From Lachnospiraceae bacterium UBA1066 (GTDB taxonomy: Bacteria > Bacillota > Clostridia > Lachnospirales > Lachnospiraceae): 5,583 nucleotides of DNA. This document shows, piece after piece, positions 1 through 5,583 of this stretch. A program made the translations under genes and the position numbers. The stretch lies in the NCBI GenBank assembly GCA_002316215.1, contig DCDB01000325.1, positions 1 through 5,583 on the forward strand. The letters run 5' to 3'. The notes under the pieces are model-generated. The model worked only from the letters and a program-made list of their open reading frames with translations, was not told the DNA's origin and made no database searches. Each line of letters starts with the position of its first letter. Within the stretch, counting starts at the first letter, position 1.

Positions 1-717
1 CAGGTAATGCTGCCGATATATTCAAAATTCCAGAAAGAGGCGGATCGTATACAGGATGGTTATTTCAAGACCTTGTCACTCACTGCAATTATCCTATTGC
101 CTCCGATATGCCTGATCTTCACTTTCGCAGATCCATTGGTGAGGATTTTACTTGGCGGACGATGGCTGCAAGTTATCCCGCTGGTTATGATCATGTCTCT
201 TTTCGGGATTGCGCAATCACTTGGCGGCGGCGTGTTTGCTTCCGTCATATATTCTCTTGGCCGGCCGCAGCTTGCCACGGTTACAAACGCATTCCGGATG
301 GCTGCATTGCCCGGCTTCGTTCTCGTTGGAAGCTTATGGGGGGTGCTCGGGGTTGCCTGGGGATTCGCCTTGTATGGTGTGATCGGACGACTTTTTAGTC
401 AATGGTTGCTCAGGCATTTTTTTGGATTCTCATTTTTGAGATATTTAAAAACAATCCTTCCAGTTTCAATTTCCGCTTCAGCGGCAACAGCGCCTGCATA
501 CTGTATTCGCTATTTCTTCGCTCATGGCAGTCTTTGTGATATGGTTTTCTGGAATCTGACCGCTTTAATTGTATGGGTATTAATCTATTTTCTTTTCATA
601 AGAACAGTGGCCAGGAAAGAAATTGAATATTTGTTGGGTATCGGCAAACCAATTTTTCAAACATCTTTTGTTTACCGGGGGTTGTTATATCTGCAAAGAC
701 GCCTCGGTTTTATCTGA
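1..717 (+). CDS. Wzx-type polysaccharide flippase, 3' part (5' end outside window)
   Basis: This is the C-terminal part (about 238 residues) of an integral membrane flippase of the MOP superfamily, the Wzx/polysaccharide synthase group, which moves undecaprenyl-linked repeat units across the inner membrane. The frame is open to base 1, so the ATG at 7 is an internal Met; family members are usually 400-500 aa, so roughly half is missing. Counting from that Met, the segment LPIYSKFQKEADRIQDGYFK (2-21) resembles the family's loop before a membrane helix, followed by a helix at about 23-42, then DPLVRILLGGRWL (42-54) and further hydrophobic helices at about 57-80, 98-135, 148-166 and 183-199. The tail (200-236) is hydrophilic and basic. 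The stop is TGA at 715-717, 26 bp before the deacetylase start. The family call is firm from topology and motifs; the exact substrate is unknown. A MATE-like transporter of another role is the main alternative and is unlikely next to glycosyltransferases. Confidence 0.88.
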   Translation, partial: QVMLPIYSKFQKEADRIQDGYFKTLSLTAIILLPPICLIFTFADPLVRILLGGRWLQVIPLVMIMSLFGIAQSLGGGVFASVIYSLGRPQLATVTNAFRMAALPGFVLVGSLWGVLGVAWGFALYGVIGRLFSQWLLRHFFGFSFLRYLKTILPVSISASAATAPAYCIRYFFAHGSLCDMVFWNLTALIVWVLIYFLFIRTVARKEIEYLLGIGKPIFQTSFVYRGLLYLQRRLGFI

Positions 718-731
718 TAACGCTCTGATGC

Positions 732-735
732 AGGA
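732..735 (+). promoter_or_regulatory. Ribosome binding site of the deacetylase gene
   Basis: AGGA lies 8 nt before the ATG at 744 and supports that start. It sits in the 26-bp gap after the flippase stop, so translation of the two genes from one message is likely. Confidence 0.55.
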
Positions 736-743
736 TCCCAAGA

Positions 744-1874
744 ATGTCTCTCTCGCTTGACTGTCAAAAACTCCTCCAAGGCCGTTATGAGAAGGAGCGG
801 CTACCACAGGATTTTTCGCCGGAGCGGATCGTCCCGGACTTTGCCTTCAATATTCTGAATTCTCTGGGTTTACTGTACCGGCCGGTTGTGGATGAGGATT
901 ATCTGGCCAAGGGGGGCTCCAGGCCCGTCTGGCCGGAGGGCAAGCCTTTTGCTGTCTGTCTGACCCATGACGTAGATCATGTATCGCGCTATTCGTTCCG
1001 GCAGTCTGCAAGGATGTTTGCTCGAGATTTGCCAGTATCCAGAGCTCTGCCGAAAAAAGCCCGTGGCCTCATAGGCTTGGGACTTAATGCTGCACAGGCA
1101 ATCAGGCACGCAAATCAGGATCCATTACACTGCTATGAACGCTGGCTGGAGGCGGAAGCGGACGTCGGCGCCCGTTCGACGTTTTTCTTCTGGCCAGGCT
1201 GGGGCAGTGTGGGTAAGCATCATTCCTCGGATTGCACCTATGAATTGTCCGACAAGGTTGTGTTTGATGGTCAAAAATGCACCGTGGCCGAGATGATCCG
1301 GGAGATCGACCATCGTGGATGGGAGATCGGACTGCACCCCTCTTGGTATTCTTTTGATGATGTTGATGAAATGAAGCGTCAGAAGGCGGCCCTAGAAAAA
1401 GCCTTGGGACGTGAAGTCGTAAGCGTACGACAGCACTTCCTGCATTACGACATTCGTGTCACGCCTCACATTCAAGCCGAAGCCGGGCTGCGTTATGACA
1501 GCACCCTCGGATTTAACGATAATGTTGGCTTTCGTTTCGGCACATGTTATCCGTGGCGGCTCTACGATTTGCAGGCCGAAGAAGAGTTGCCGATACTGGA
1601 GGTTCCGCTGATCATTCAGGACGGTGCCATGCTTAAGCCCGAAAAGGGCATGCGCTTGGATGGGGAAACAGCCTTCCAGTATGTCGTCCAGCTCACCGAG
1701 TCTGTAGAGCGAGTCAGCGGCATTCTGACATTGCTCTGGCATCCCAATTACCAGGACAATCCGATTTGGTGGAATCTCTACATTCGCATCATTTCATATT
1801 TAAAAGAGAAAAATGCATGGTTCGGTACGGTGCAGGAAGTGGCGGGAAAGGGCTGCCAAAAAAAGCACCCTTAA
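744..1874 (+). CDS. Polysaccharide deacetylase family protein (NodB/CE4-like, HDVD type)
   Basis: This is a 376-aa protein related to the metal-dependent carbohydrate esterases of family 4, which remove acetyl groups from sugars. The catalytic region begins after an N-terminal stretch of about 67 residues. Visible motifs are THDVDH (74-79; candidate catalytic base D76 and metal ligand D78), ARSTFFFW (143-150), GWEIGLHPS (192-200, H198 a likely metal ligand), RQHFLHYD (229-236), YDSTLGF (251-257), GFRFGT (262-267) and LLWHPN (330-335, H333). The order matches the NodB barrel, but HDVD replaces the classic TFDD and HPSWYS replaces H(S/T)xxH. There is no signal peptide or membrane helix, so it probably acts in the cytoplasm, perhaps on a nucleotide- or lipid-linked sugar; that is inference. 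The ATG at 744 follows AGGA (732-735) at a normal distance. Stop TAA is at 1872-1874. It lies between a flippase and a glycosyltransferase gene, which supports a role in tailoring the repeat unit. The substrate is not known. Confidence 0.85.
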   Translation: MSLSLDCQKLLQGRYEKERLPQDFSPERIVPDFAFNILNSLGLLYRPVVDEDYLAKGGSRPVWPEGKPFAVCLTHDVDHVSRYSFRQSARMFARDLPVSRALPKKARGLIGLGLNAAQAIRHANQDPLHCYERWLEAEADVGARSTFFFWPGWGSVGKHHSSDCTYELSDKVVFDGQKCTVAEMIREIDHRGWEIGLHPSWYSFDDVDEMKRQKAALEKALGREVVSVRQHFLHYDIRVTPHIQAEAGLRYDSTLGFNDNVGFRFGTCYPWRLYDLQAEEELPILEVPLIIQDGAMLKPEKGMRLDGETAFQYVVQLTESVERVSGILTLLWHPNYQDNPIWWNLYIRIISYLKEKNAWFGTVQEVAGKGCQKKHP

Positions 1875-1893
1875 CGCTTCGTAGAATACAAGC

Positions 1894-1897
1894 AGGA
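1894..1897 (+). promoter_or_regulatory. Ribosome binding site that decides a TTG start
   Basis: AGGA, within GCAGGATAT, lies 8 nt before the TTG at 1906. The residues after that TTG (KILIITSFFPP) are the normal first beta strand of a GT-B glycosyltransferase, so the site and the protein agree on TTG as the start codon. No in-frame ATG would give a complete N-terminal strand. Confidence 0.6.
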
Positions 1898-1905
1898 TAT
1901 ATTCC

Positions 1906-3207
1906 TTGAAGATACTTATCATCACATCGTTTTTCCCTCCGCAGAATTCGATTGCATCTCAACGCCCATACTCCTGGGCCAAGTATTGGTCGAGAGATGG
2001 TCACGATGTGACTGTTCTTACAGTACCCAAAAAACCATTACCATCAGACTCCCCACAATCTTTTGAAGGCTTTCAGGTAATGGAGATACCGATACCATTT
2101 ATGGGTTTTGTGCAAAGAATATTCAGTGATAAAAACACCTCTCTTACTCCAGGATTAGTCGATAGAAGAACACAGAGAAGAACAACAATTAAGAAACGTT
2201 TTCGTAGCCAAATCGCTCAGTGGCAGAGGCAGTACGGAATCGCGTATGGTTGTCGAATGCCTGATCCTATGGATTTCTGGTGCGGAACTGCTCTCAAAGC
2301 AGTAAGGAACCAACAATGGGATCTGGTAGTCAGTACTGCCTGGCCTTATGGAGTTCATGGTCCGGCGTATCGGATGAAAAAAGCAGGTATTGCAAGACAT
2401 TGGATTGCCGATTGGCGTGACTTGTGGACAGATAACCATATGTATCCTGGCCTTCCTGTATTGCGTGCATTAGAAAGGATTCTGGAAAGGCGATGGTCTC
2501 TGATGGCTGATGCCATCACTACCGTTTCTATGCCGCTAGCCGATGTGCTGCGGGTAAAGTATGGCAGCAAGGTACACGTCATCTATAATGGATTTGATCA
2601 AGAAGATTATACAAGTTTGCCTGCTGCAAGGATTTTCCCTGATGACGGTGTGTTTCGCATTGTTTACACCGGTAGCATCTACGCAGGTCAACAAGATCCA
2701 TCACCTTTGTTCGAGGCAGTGCGTAACCTAAAGATAGAAGGAGAAATCAGCCCAGAACGATTGAAAATCATATTTTGCGGGAATAATGCAGATGTTACAG
2801 ACCTTGCGCGGATGCACGCAGTAGAAGAATTTGTAGAGTATGCTGGCTTCCTCCCGCGGCAACAGGCATTGCGCATGCAAAGAGATGCTGATGCTTTGCT
2901 ATTTTTAGAGTTTGAATCTGACAAGATTCAGGGAATTTTAACGGGCAAGTTGTTCGAATACCTGTTTGCAGGGCCACACATTTTAGGGGTGGGCGTTGGT
3001 GATAATTCGTCTGCAGGGCAATTGTTCAGAAAGACGGGAAGGGGAGAATGTTTTGGTAATGATGTGAAGAGACTTGCTCGAGAGATTCGATTGAGGATTT
3101 CAAATGCTTGCAACCCGGCTCAATTTGCATCAAAAGTGGATTACCCAAGTATTATGGAGTTTTCTAGAGAAGTACAAAGTAAAAAAATGCTTAAAATTCT
3201 GTCCTGA
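1906..3207 (+). CDS. Glycosyltransferase family 4 (GT-B fold)
   Basis: This 433-aa retaining-type glycosyltransferase would transfer a sugar from a nucleotide donor to the growing lipid-linked repeat unit at the cytoplasmic face of the membrane. The N-terminal Rossmann domain starts with MKILIITSFFPPQNSIASQR (1-20), then SWAKYWSRDGHDVTVLT (23-39). A strongly basic stretch at about 87-109 is probably a surface helix that touches the membrane. WIADWRDLWTD (166-176) is a typical acceptor-domain signature of this subgroup. The C-terminal donor domain starts near VFRIVYTGSIYAG (249-261) and contains the donor motif GILTGKLFEYLFAG (343-356), with K348 and E351. The first Glu of the usual E-x7-E motif is replaced by Gly343. 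The protein has no signal peptide or transmembrane helix. It starts with TTG at 1906, 31 bp after the deacetylase stop, and ends with TGA at 3205-3207. The length is normal for the family. The sugar and linkage cannot be told from the sequence. Confidence 0.88.
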   Translation: MKILIITSFFPPQNSIASQRPYSWAKYWSRDGHDVTVLTVPKKPLPSDSPQSFEGFQVMEIPIPFMGFVQRIFSDKNTSLTPGLVDRRTQRRTTIKKRFRSQIAQWQRQYGIAYGCRMPDPMDFWCGTALKAVRNQQWDLVVSTAWPYGVHGPAYRMKKAGIARHWIADWRDLWTDNHMYPGLPVLRALERILERRWSLMADAITTVSMPLADVLRVKYGSKVHVIYNGFDQEDYTSLPAARIFPDDGVFRIVYTGSIYAGQQDPSPLFEAVRNLKIEGEISPERLKIIFCGNNADVTDLARMHAVEEFVEYAGFLPRQQALRMQRDADALLFLEFESDKIQGILTGKLFEYLFAGPHILGVGVGDNSSAGQLFRKTGRGECFGNDVKRLAREIRLRISNACNPAQFASKVDYPSIMEFSREVQSKKMLKILS

Positions 3208-3325
3208 AATTGGACGTCGAGTTATCGGAAGAAGGTTGGGCCTTAATCAATTATAAATAATTAGCTAAACACTGATGGGTAGATACCGTGTGGTTATTCA
3301 ATAGGTATCGTTTCACTTCTTAGCT
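3208..3325 (+). other. Intergenic gap upstream of the polymerase gene
   Basis: This 118-bp gap is the first sizeable non-coding stretch in the cluster. It holds an AT-rich palindrome (3249-3262) and a weak 6-bp inverted repeat, GATACC at 3282-3287 with GGTATC at 3304-3309 and a 16-nt loop. I see no GC-rich hairpin with a T-run, so no intrinsic terminator, and no pair of -35 and -10 boxes at proper spacing that I would call a promoter. TATAAA at 3252-3257 has no partner box upstream. I did not find the ops sequence GGCGGTAG that marks many RfaH-controlled polysaccharide operons. Confidence 0.5.
3249..3262. repeat. AT-rich palindrome AATTAT-AA-ATAATT
   Basis: The two 6-bp arms are perfect inverted copies around a 2-bp centre. 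With mismatches the symmetry extends to 3243-3268 (TTA at the left edge, TAA at the right edge). There is no GC stem or T-run, so it does not look like a terminator. It could be a binding site for a dimeric regulator or chance symmetry in AT-rich DNA. Confidence 0.35.
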
Positions 3326-4687
3326 GTGACATCAATCTCAAAAAACATCTCCCCTGAAAGAATGATAAATTCGCTGAAGCAGGCAGGTATAGAAAGAGTG
3401 AGTTTGAGCACAAACCAACTTGCATGGATTGCTACCTTAATTGTCGTGGCATGGTATCCTTTTAATCACATTTATACGTACCATGTCATTACCGGTAATA
3501 TCCCGAACATAATAGAGGGCGTGCTGGGGCTACTCGTGTTGTCTTTTTCAGCCATATTTGGTGTCTTACTGTTGATCCAACTTTTCCGTAGGAAGCTATC
3601 GATCTTATCAATTTTTTTGATAGGTATTTTTACAGGGTTTATTGCTCTTACTGTGTCATGGACAGTGCTACATTATCTGTTCGCGGGAGGTCCCAAGGGC
3701 AGCATGCTGGCATTCGAATATTATTCTCGGGTTCTTTTTCTTCATTTATTTCTGTTTTTGGCTGGATATTACATGAGACCCCAAATGTGTAGCACTATCT
3801 GGATAGCTTCTTTCAGTGTAATTATTGTTAATTCGATACTTTTTGTTAACAGTAATAATTTGATGATAGACCTCCGTTGCATAGTTGATAAAGCTTATTC
3901 CGGAATGTATTTGTCTCTGTCCGATGCTGCTATGTTTACTGGATTTATTGCCTGGTCTGTTGCTAAAAAACCATTTACTAGAGTTGCTTGCCTATGTCTA
4001 CTGGGTGTTGTCCTGTTTATTATGGGATCACGTGCAAATCTCATTGGTTATCTAATAGTATTGCCAGTCGCCTTATCGTTTACACTTCGTAGATCATCAC
4101 AGATTGCTTTTTATTCTGTGATGGTTGTAGGAGGTGCAACGGTATTTTTTCTGATGGGCGGATGGGAGATGCTGGCCAGTTCACGCCACGTGCAACTATT
4201 CTCCCTATCAGATGACTCATCGTGGATTGCGAGAAATGAAATGCTCTTCACGGGCATGGCCGGTATTGTGCAGAATCCAGTATTCGGTGATTATGCTGGG
4301 CAACTTGAGCAGAGAGGGACCTTAGGTTCATACATTCATAATTGGCTGTCCGTGTGGCAGGCATTTGGAATAATCCCATTTGTGCTGTATACCTTTTGGG
4401 TAATTTTAGGAATATATCAAGCTGCACGAACGTTTTGGCTTTCCGGACGTCGCGCTACACGTCAGGACCAGCTTATTGCTGTGTTATGCCTGTTGGTTGC
4501 AGTACTTGTGTTTAGTGCAAAATCGGTAGGTTGGGTACACATTTCACTGGTTTGGGGAATGCTTACGGCTAAGACTATCGATTCGAGAAGTTCTATTAAT
4601 TTGAAAGGTTATCAAGAAAGAGTGAATCCCCTGCATCCCCAGAGAAATAGTGGAGTGGGGCCGGATGTGCCAAGTGACAGTTTTTAA
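3326..4687 (+). CDS. O-antigen polymerase / ligase-like membrane protein (Wzy-type)
   Basis: This polytopic membrane protein of up to 453 aa has about 11-12 hydrophobic helices, roughly at 31-50, 61-87, 92-118, 133-150, 155-175, 195-213, 217-233, 236-253, 258-278, 345-366, 382-398 and 400-416. GSRANLIGYLIV (234-245) matches the GSR(G/A) helix start of the Wzy/WaaL family. A large hydrophilic loop (about 279-345), expected in the periplasm, contains ARNEML (302-307), NPVFGDY (317-323) and the HNW (338-340) that precedes the next helix, as in Wzy_C domains. Beside a wzx-like gene, polymerisation of flipped repeat units is the best reading; an O-antigen ligase is possible. The start is uncertain: GTG at 3326 gives the longest frame but has no good ribosome site; ATG at 3362 and GTG at 3398 (preceded by AGGCAGGT, 3381-3388) are alternatives, and both keep all helices. 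The hydrophilic C-terminal tail (417-453) is not conserved to my knowledge. The gene is AT-rich compared with the deacetylase gene. Confidence 0.82.
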   Translation: MTSISKNISPERMINSLKQAGIERVSLSTNQLAWIATLIVVAWYPFNHIYTYHVITGNIPNIIEGVLGLLVLSFSAIFGVLLLIQLFRRKLSILSIFLIGIFTGFIALTVSWTVLHYLFAGGPKGSMLAFEYYSRVLFLHLFLFLAGYYMRPQMCSTIWIASFSVIIVNSILFVNSNNLMIDLRCIVDKAYSGMYLSLSDAAMFTGFIAWSVAKKPFTRVACLCLLGVVLFIMGSRANLIGYLIVLPVALSFTLRRSSQIAFYSVMVVGGATVFFLMGGWEMLASSRHVQLFSLSDDSSWIARNEMLFTGMAGIVQNPVFGDYAGQLEQRGTLGSYIHNWLSVWQAFGIIPFVLYTFWVILGIYQAARTFWLSGRRATRQDQLIAVLCLLVAVLVFSAKSVGWVHISLVWGMLTAKTIDSRSSINLKGYQERVNPLHPQRNSGVGPDVPSDSF

Positions 4688-4880
4688 CCTGAAGCGGTCT
4701 TTCATTACTGCTGAAAAGAGAAGGAGATGGTTCTAGCAGGGGGAAAAGCCTCTTATCATTGATCTTGATGAAAAATGAAAAAGCAAGCCCAGATAAACGA
4801 CTTGTGCCAGATTGCGCGGAAGTATCGAATCCTCGCTGATAGATTTGATCTCGGCATTTCTTCTCGTATAGGCAGGGGTT
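4688..4880 (+). other. Non-coding gap between polymerase and last glycosyltransferase
   Basis: This 193-bp stretch is long for this compact cluster. It contains AAGGAG (4721-4726), a strong Shine-Dalgarno match, but the nearest ATG (4727) follows directly and gives only 11 codons. Further ATGs at 4768 and 4775 give 23 and 39 codons, the last running into the start of the next gene. None resembles a known protein. I see no intrinsic terminator and no clear promoter. It may be the leftover of a deleted gene or a recombination joint; that is inference. Confidence 0.4.
4870..4878 (+). promoter_or_regulatory. Ribosome binding site region of the last glycosyltransferase
   Basis: AGGCAGGGG lies just before the ATG at 4881. 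The AGG at 4870-4872 is 8 nt from the start and is better placed than AGGGG (4874-4878), which is only 2 nt away. An in-frame TAG at 4869-4871 rules out any start further upstream, so ATG 4881 is the first possible one. Confidence 0.5.
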
Positions 4881-5583
4881 ATGTCCCAAATTGACATTGT
4901 TATTGTCAACTGGAATTCTGGTGAACTACTCGCCAATTGCCTGGAATCCATTCGTCGTCACGGCGTTGCTGAAGTTGCTCGGGTGATTGTTGTCGATAAT
5001 GCCTCATCAGACGCATCTGTTGCTGGTGTTGTTGATCTCTTTGATTTGCCGATCGAGATCATCAAAAATAATGAAAATCAAGGATTTGCCCGAGCATGCA
5101 ACAAGGGCGCGTCCTTGGGCAAAGCCCCTTACATCCTGTTTCTGAACCCAGATACGGTATTGTTTAAAGAGACACTTTCCAATGCGATCATATTCATGGA
5201 GCAGGAGAGCAATCAACAGGTGGGGATCTGTGGAGTACAACTCGTGAATGAGATTGGCGAAGTAAGTCGCACTTGTGCACGTTTTCCTACACCGGGTATA
5301 TTTTATTCAAAAATGTTCGGTTTAAATCGATTATTCCCAACTCTTTTTCCATCTCATCACATGACGGAATGGGATCACATGAATAGCCAGAGCGTTGATC
5401 ATGTAATGGGAGCATTTTTCCTGGTAAGACGGTACTTATTTGAAACAATAAATGGTTTTGATGAGCGGTTCTTTGTGTATTTAGAAGATGTGGATCTTTC
5501 TCTTCGAGCCCATCAAGCTGGTTGGCGGAGTTATTATCTGGCAGATACGCAGGCATATCACAAGGGGGGAGGGACATCCGAGC
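4881..5583 (+). CDS. Glycosyltransferase family 2, rhamnosyltransferase-like, 5' part (runs off window)
   Basis: The frame is open from ATG 4881 to the window end, giving 234 complete codons without a stop. It encodes a GT-A fold inverting glycosyltransferase of the WbbL/rhamnosyltransferase-like group, which adds a sugar to a lipid-linked oligosaccharide in the cytoplasm. Motifs in order are DIVIVNWNSGELLANCLESI (5-24), VVDNASSD (37-44), NNENQGFARACNKG (63-76), FLNPDT (87-92, the NPD taking the place of the DXD metal motif), VMGAFFLVRR (175-184), then GFDERFFVYLEDVDLSLRA (192-210) with the catalytic-type ED at 202-203, and YHKGGGTS (226-233). These match the family closely. Family members are often about 280-320 aa, so roughly 50-80 residues should lie beyond the window. 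No membrane segment is seen in the visible part. Rhamnose is a common donor in this group, but similar enzymes use other sugars, so the donor is not settled. Confidence 0.9.
   Translation, partial: MSQIDIVIVNWNSGELLANCLESIRRHGVAEVARVIVVDNASSDASVAGVVDLFDLPIEIIKNNENQGFARACNKGASLGKAPYILFLNPDTVLFKETLSNAIIFMEQESNQQVGICGVQLVNEIGEVSRTCARFPTPGIFYSKMFGLNRLFPTLFPSHHMTEWDHMNSQSVDHVMGAFFLVRRYLFETINGFDERFFVYLEDVDLSLRAHQAGWRSYYLADTQAYHKGGGTSE

Noticed and set aside
108..398. Same-strand ORF of 96 codons within the flippase gene
   Set aside because: It is out of frame with a clearly recognisable membrane protein, and its composition is not protein-like.
1392..1742. Antisense ORF of 116 codons
   Set aside because: It lies fully inside the deacetylase gene, whose motifs are clear on the + strand. 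It has no recognisable domain and is a shadow.
3236..3262. Possible promoter (TTGGGC at 3236-3241 with ATAATT at 3257-3262)
   Set aside because: The spacer is 15 bp and both boxes are imperfect. AT-rich DNA gives such matches by chance, so I did not annotate it.
3282..3309. Inverted repeat GATACC/GGTATC as a terminator or operator
   Set aside because: The stem is only 6 bp with a 16-nt loop and no T-run follows; too weak to claim a function.
4727..4762. 11-codon ORF starting at the ATG joined to AAGGAG
   Set aside because: The ribosome site abuts the ATG with no spacing, and the peptide is too short to support without conservation data.
4596..4889. Antisense ORF of 97 codons covering the polymerase 3' end and the 193-bp gap
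   Set aside because: The translation shows no known motif, I see no ribosome site or promoter for it, and it would run against all other genes in the cluster.
5287..5577. Antisense ORF of 96 codons at the window end
   Set aside because: It overlaps the strongly supported family 2 glycosyltransferase motifs on the + strand.

Overview
This window is part of a polysaccharide (O-antigen, capsule or exopolysaccharide) biosynthesis locus. All five genes lie on the + strand: the 3' part of a Wzx-type flippase (1-717), a NodB-related polysaccharide deacetylase of the HDVD type (744-1874), a family 4 glycosyltransferase with a TTG start (1906-3207), a Wzy-like O-antigen polymerase/ligase-fold membrane protein (about 3326-4687), and the 5' part of a family 2, rhamnosyltransferase-like glycosyltransferase (4881 to the window end). 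I see no rRNA, tRNA, CRISPR array, transposase or IS end. The many antisense ORFs are shadows of these genes.

The genes suggest a Wzx/Wzy-dependent pathway. Glycosyltransferases would build a repeat unit on undecaprenyl phosphate at the inner face of the membrane, and the deacetylase might expose a free amine or hydroxyl on it. Wzx would flip the unit and Wzy would polymerise it on the outer side. The initiating sugar-phosphate transferase, chain-length regulator and export genes are not in the window, so the final polymer cannot be named. The organism is probably a Gram-negative bacterium, most likely a proteobacterium, judging by the style of the proteins. This is a weak inference, and I cannot name the genus.

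The first three genes are close together (gaps of 26 and 31 bp) with Shine-Dalgarno-like sites upstream of genes 2 and 3, which fits one transcript. The polymerase gene is flanked by larger gaps (118 and 193 bp) and is visibly more AT-rich than the deacetylase gene. This fits the usual mosaic build of surface-polysaccharide loci, where the wzy segment is exchanged between strains.

I found no convincing new biological system. The points most worth checking are the deacetylase, which has no signal peptide and an altered metal-ligand motif, the AT-rich palindrome upstream of the polymerase gene, and the non-coding scar-like stretch before the last glycosyltransferase.
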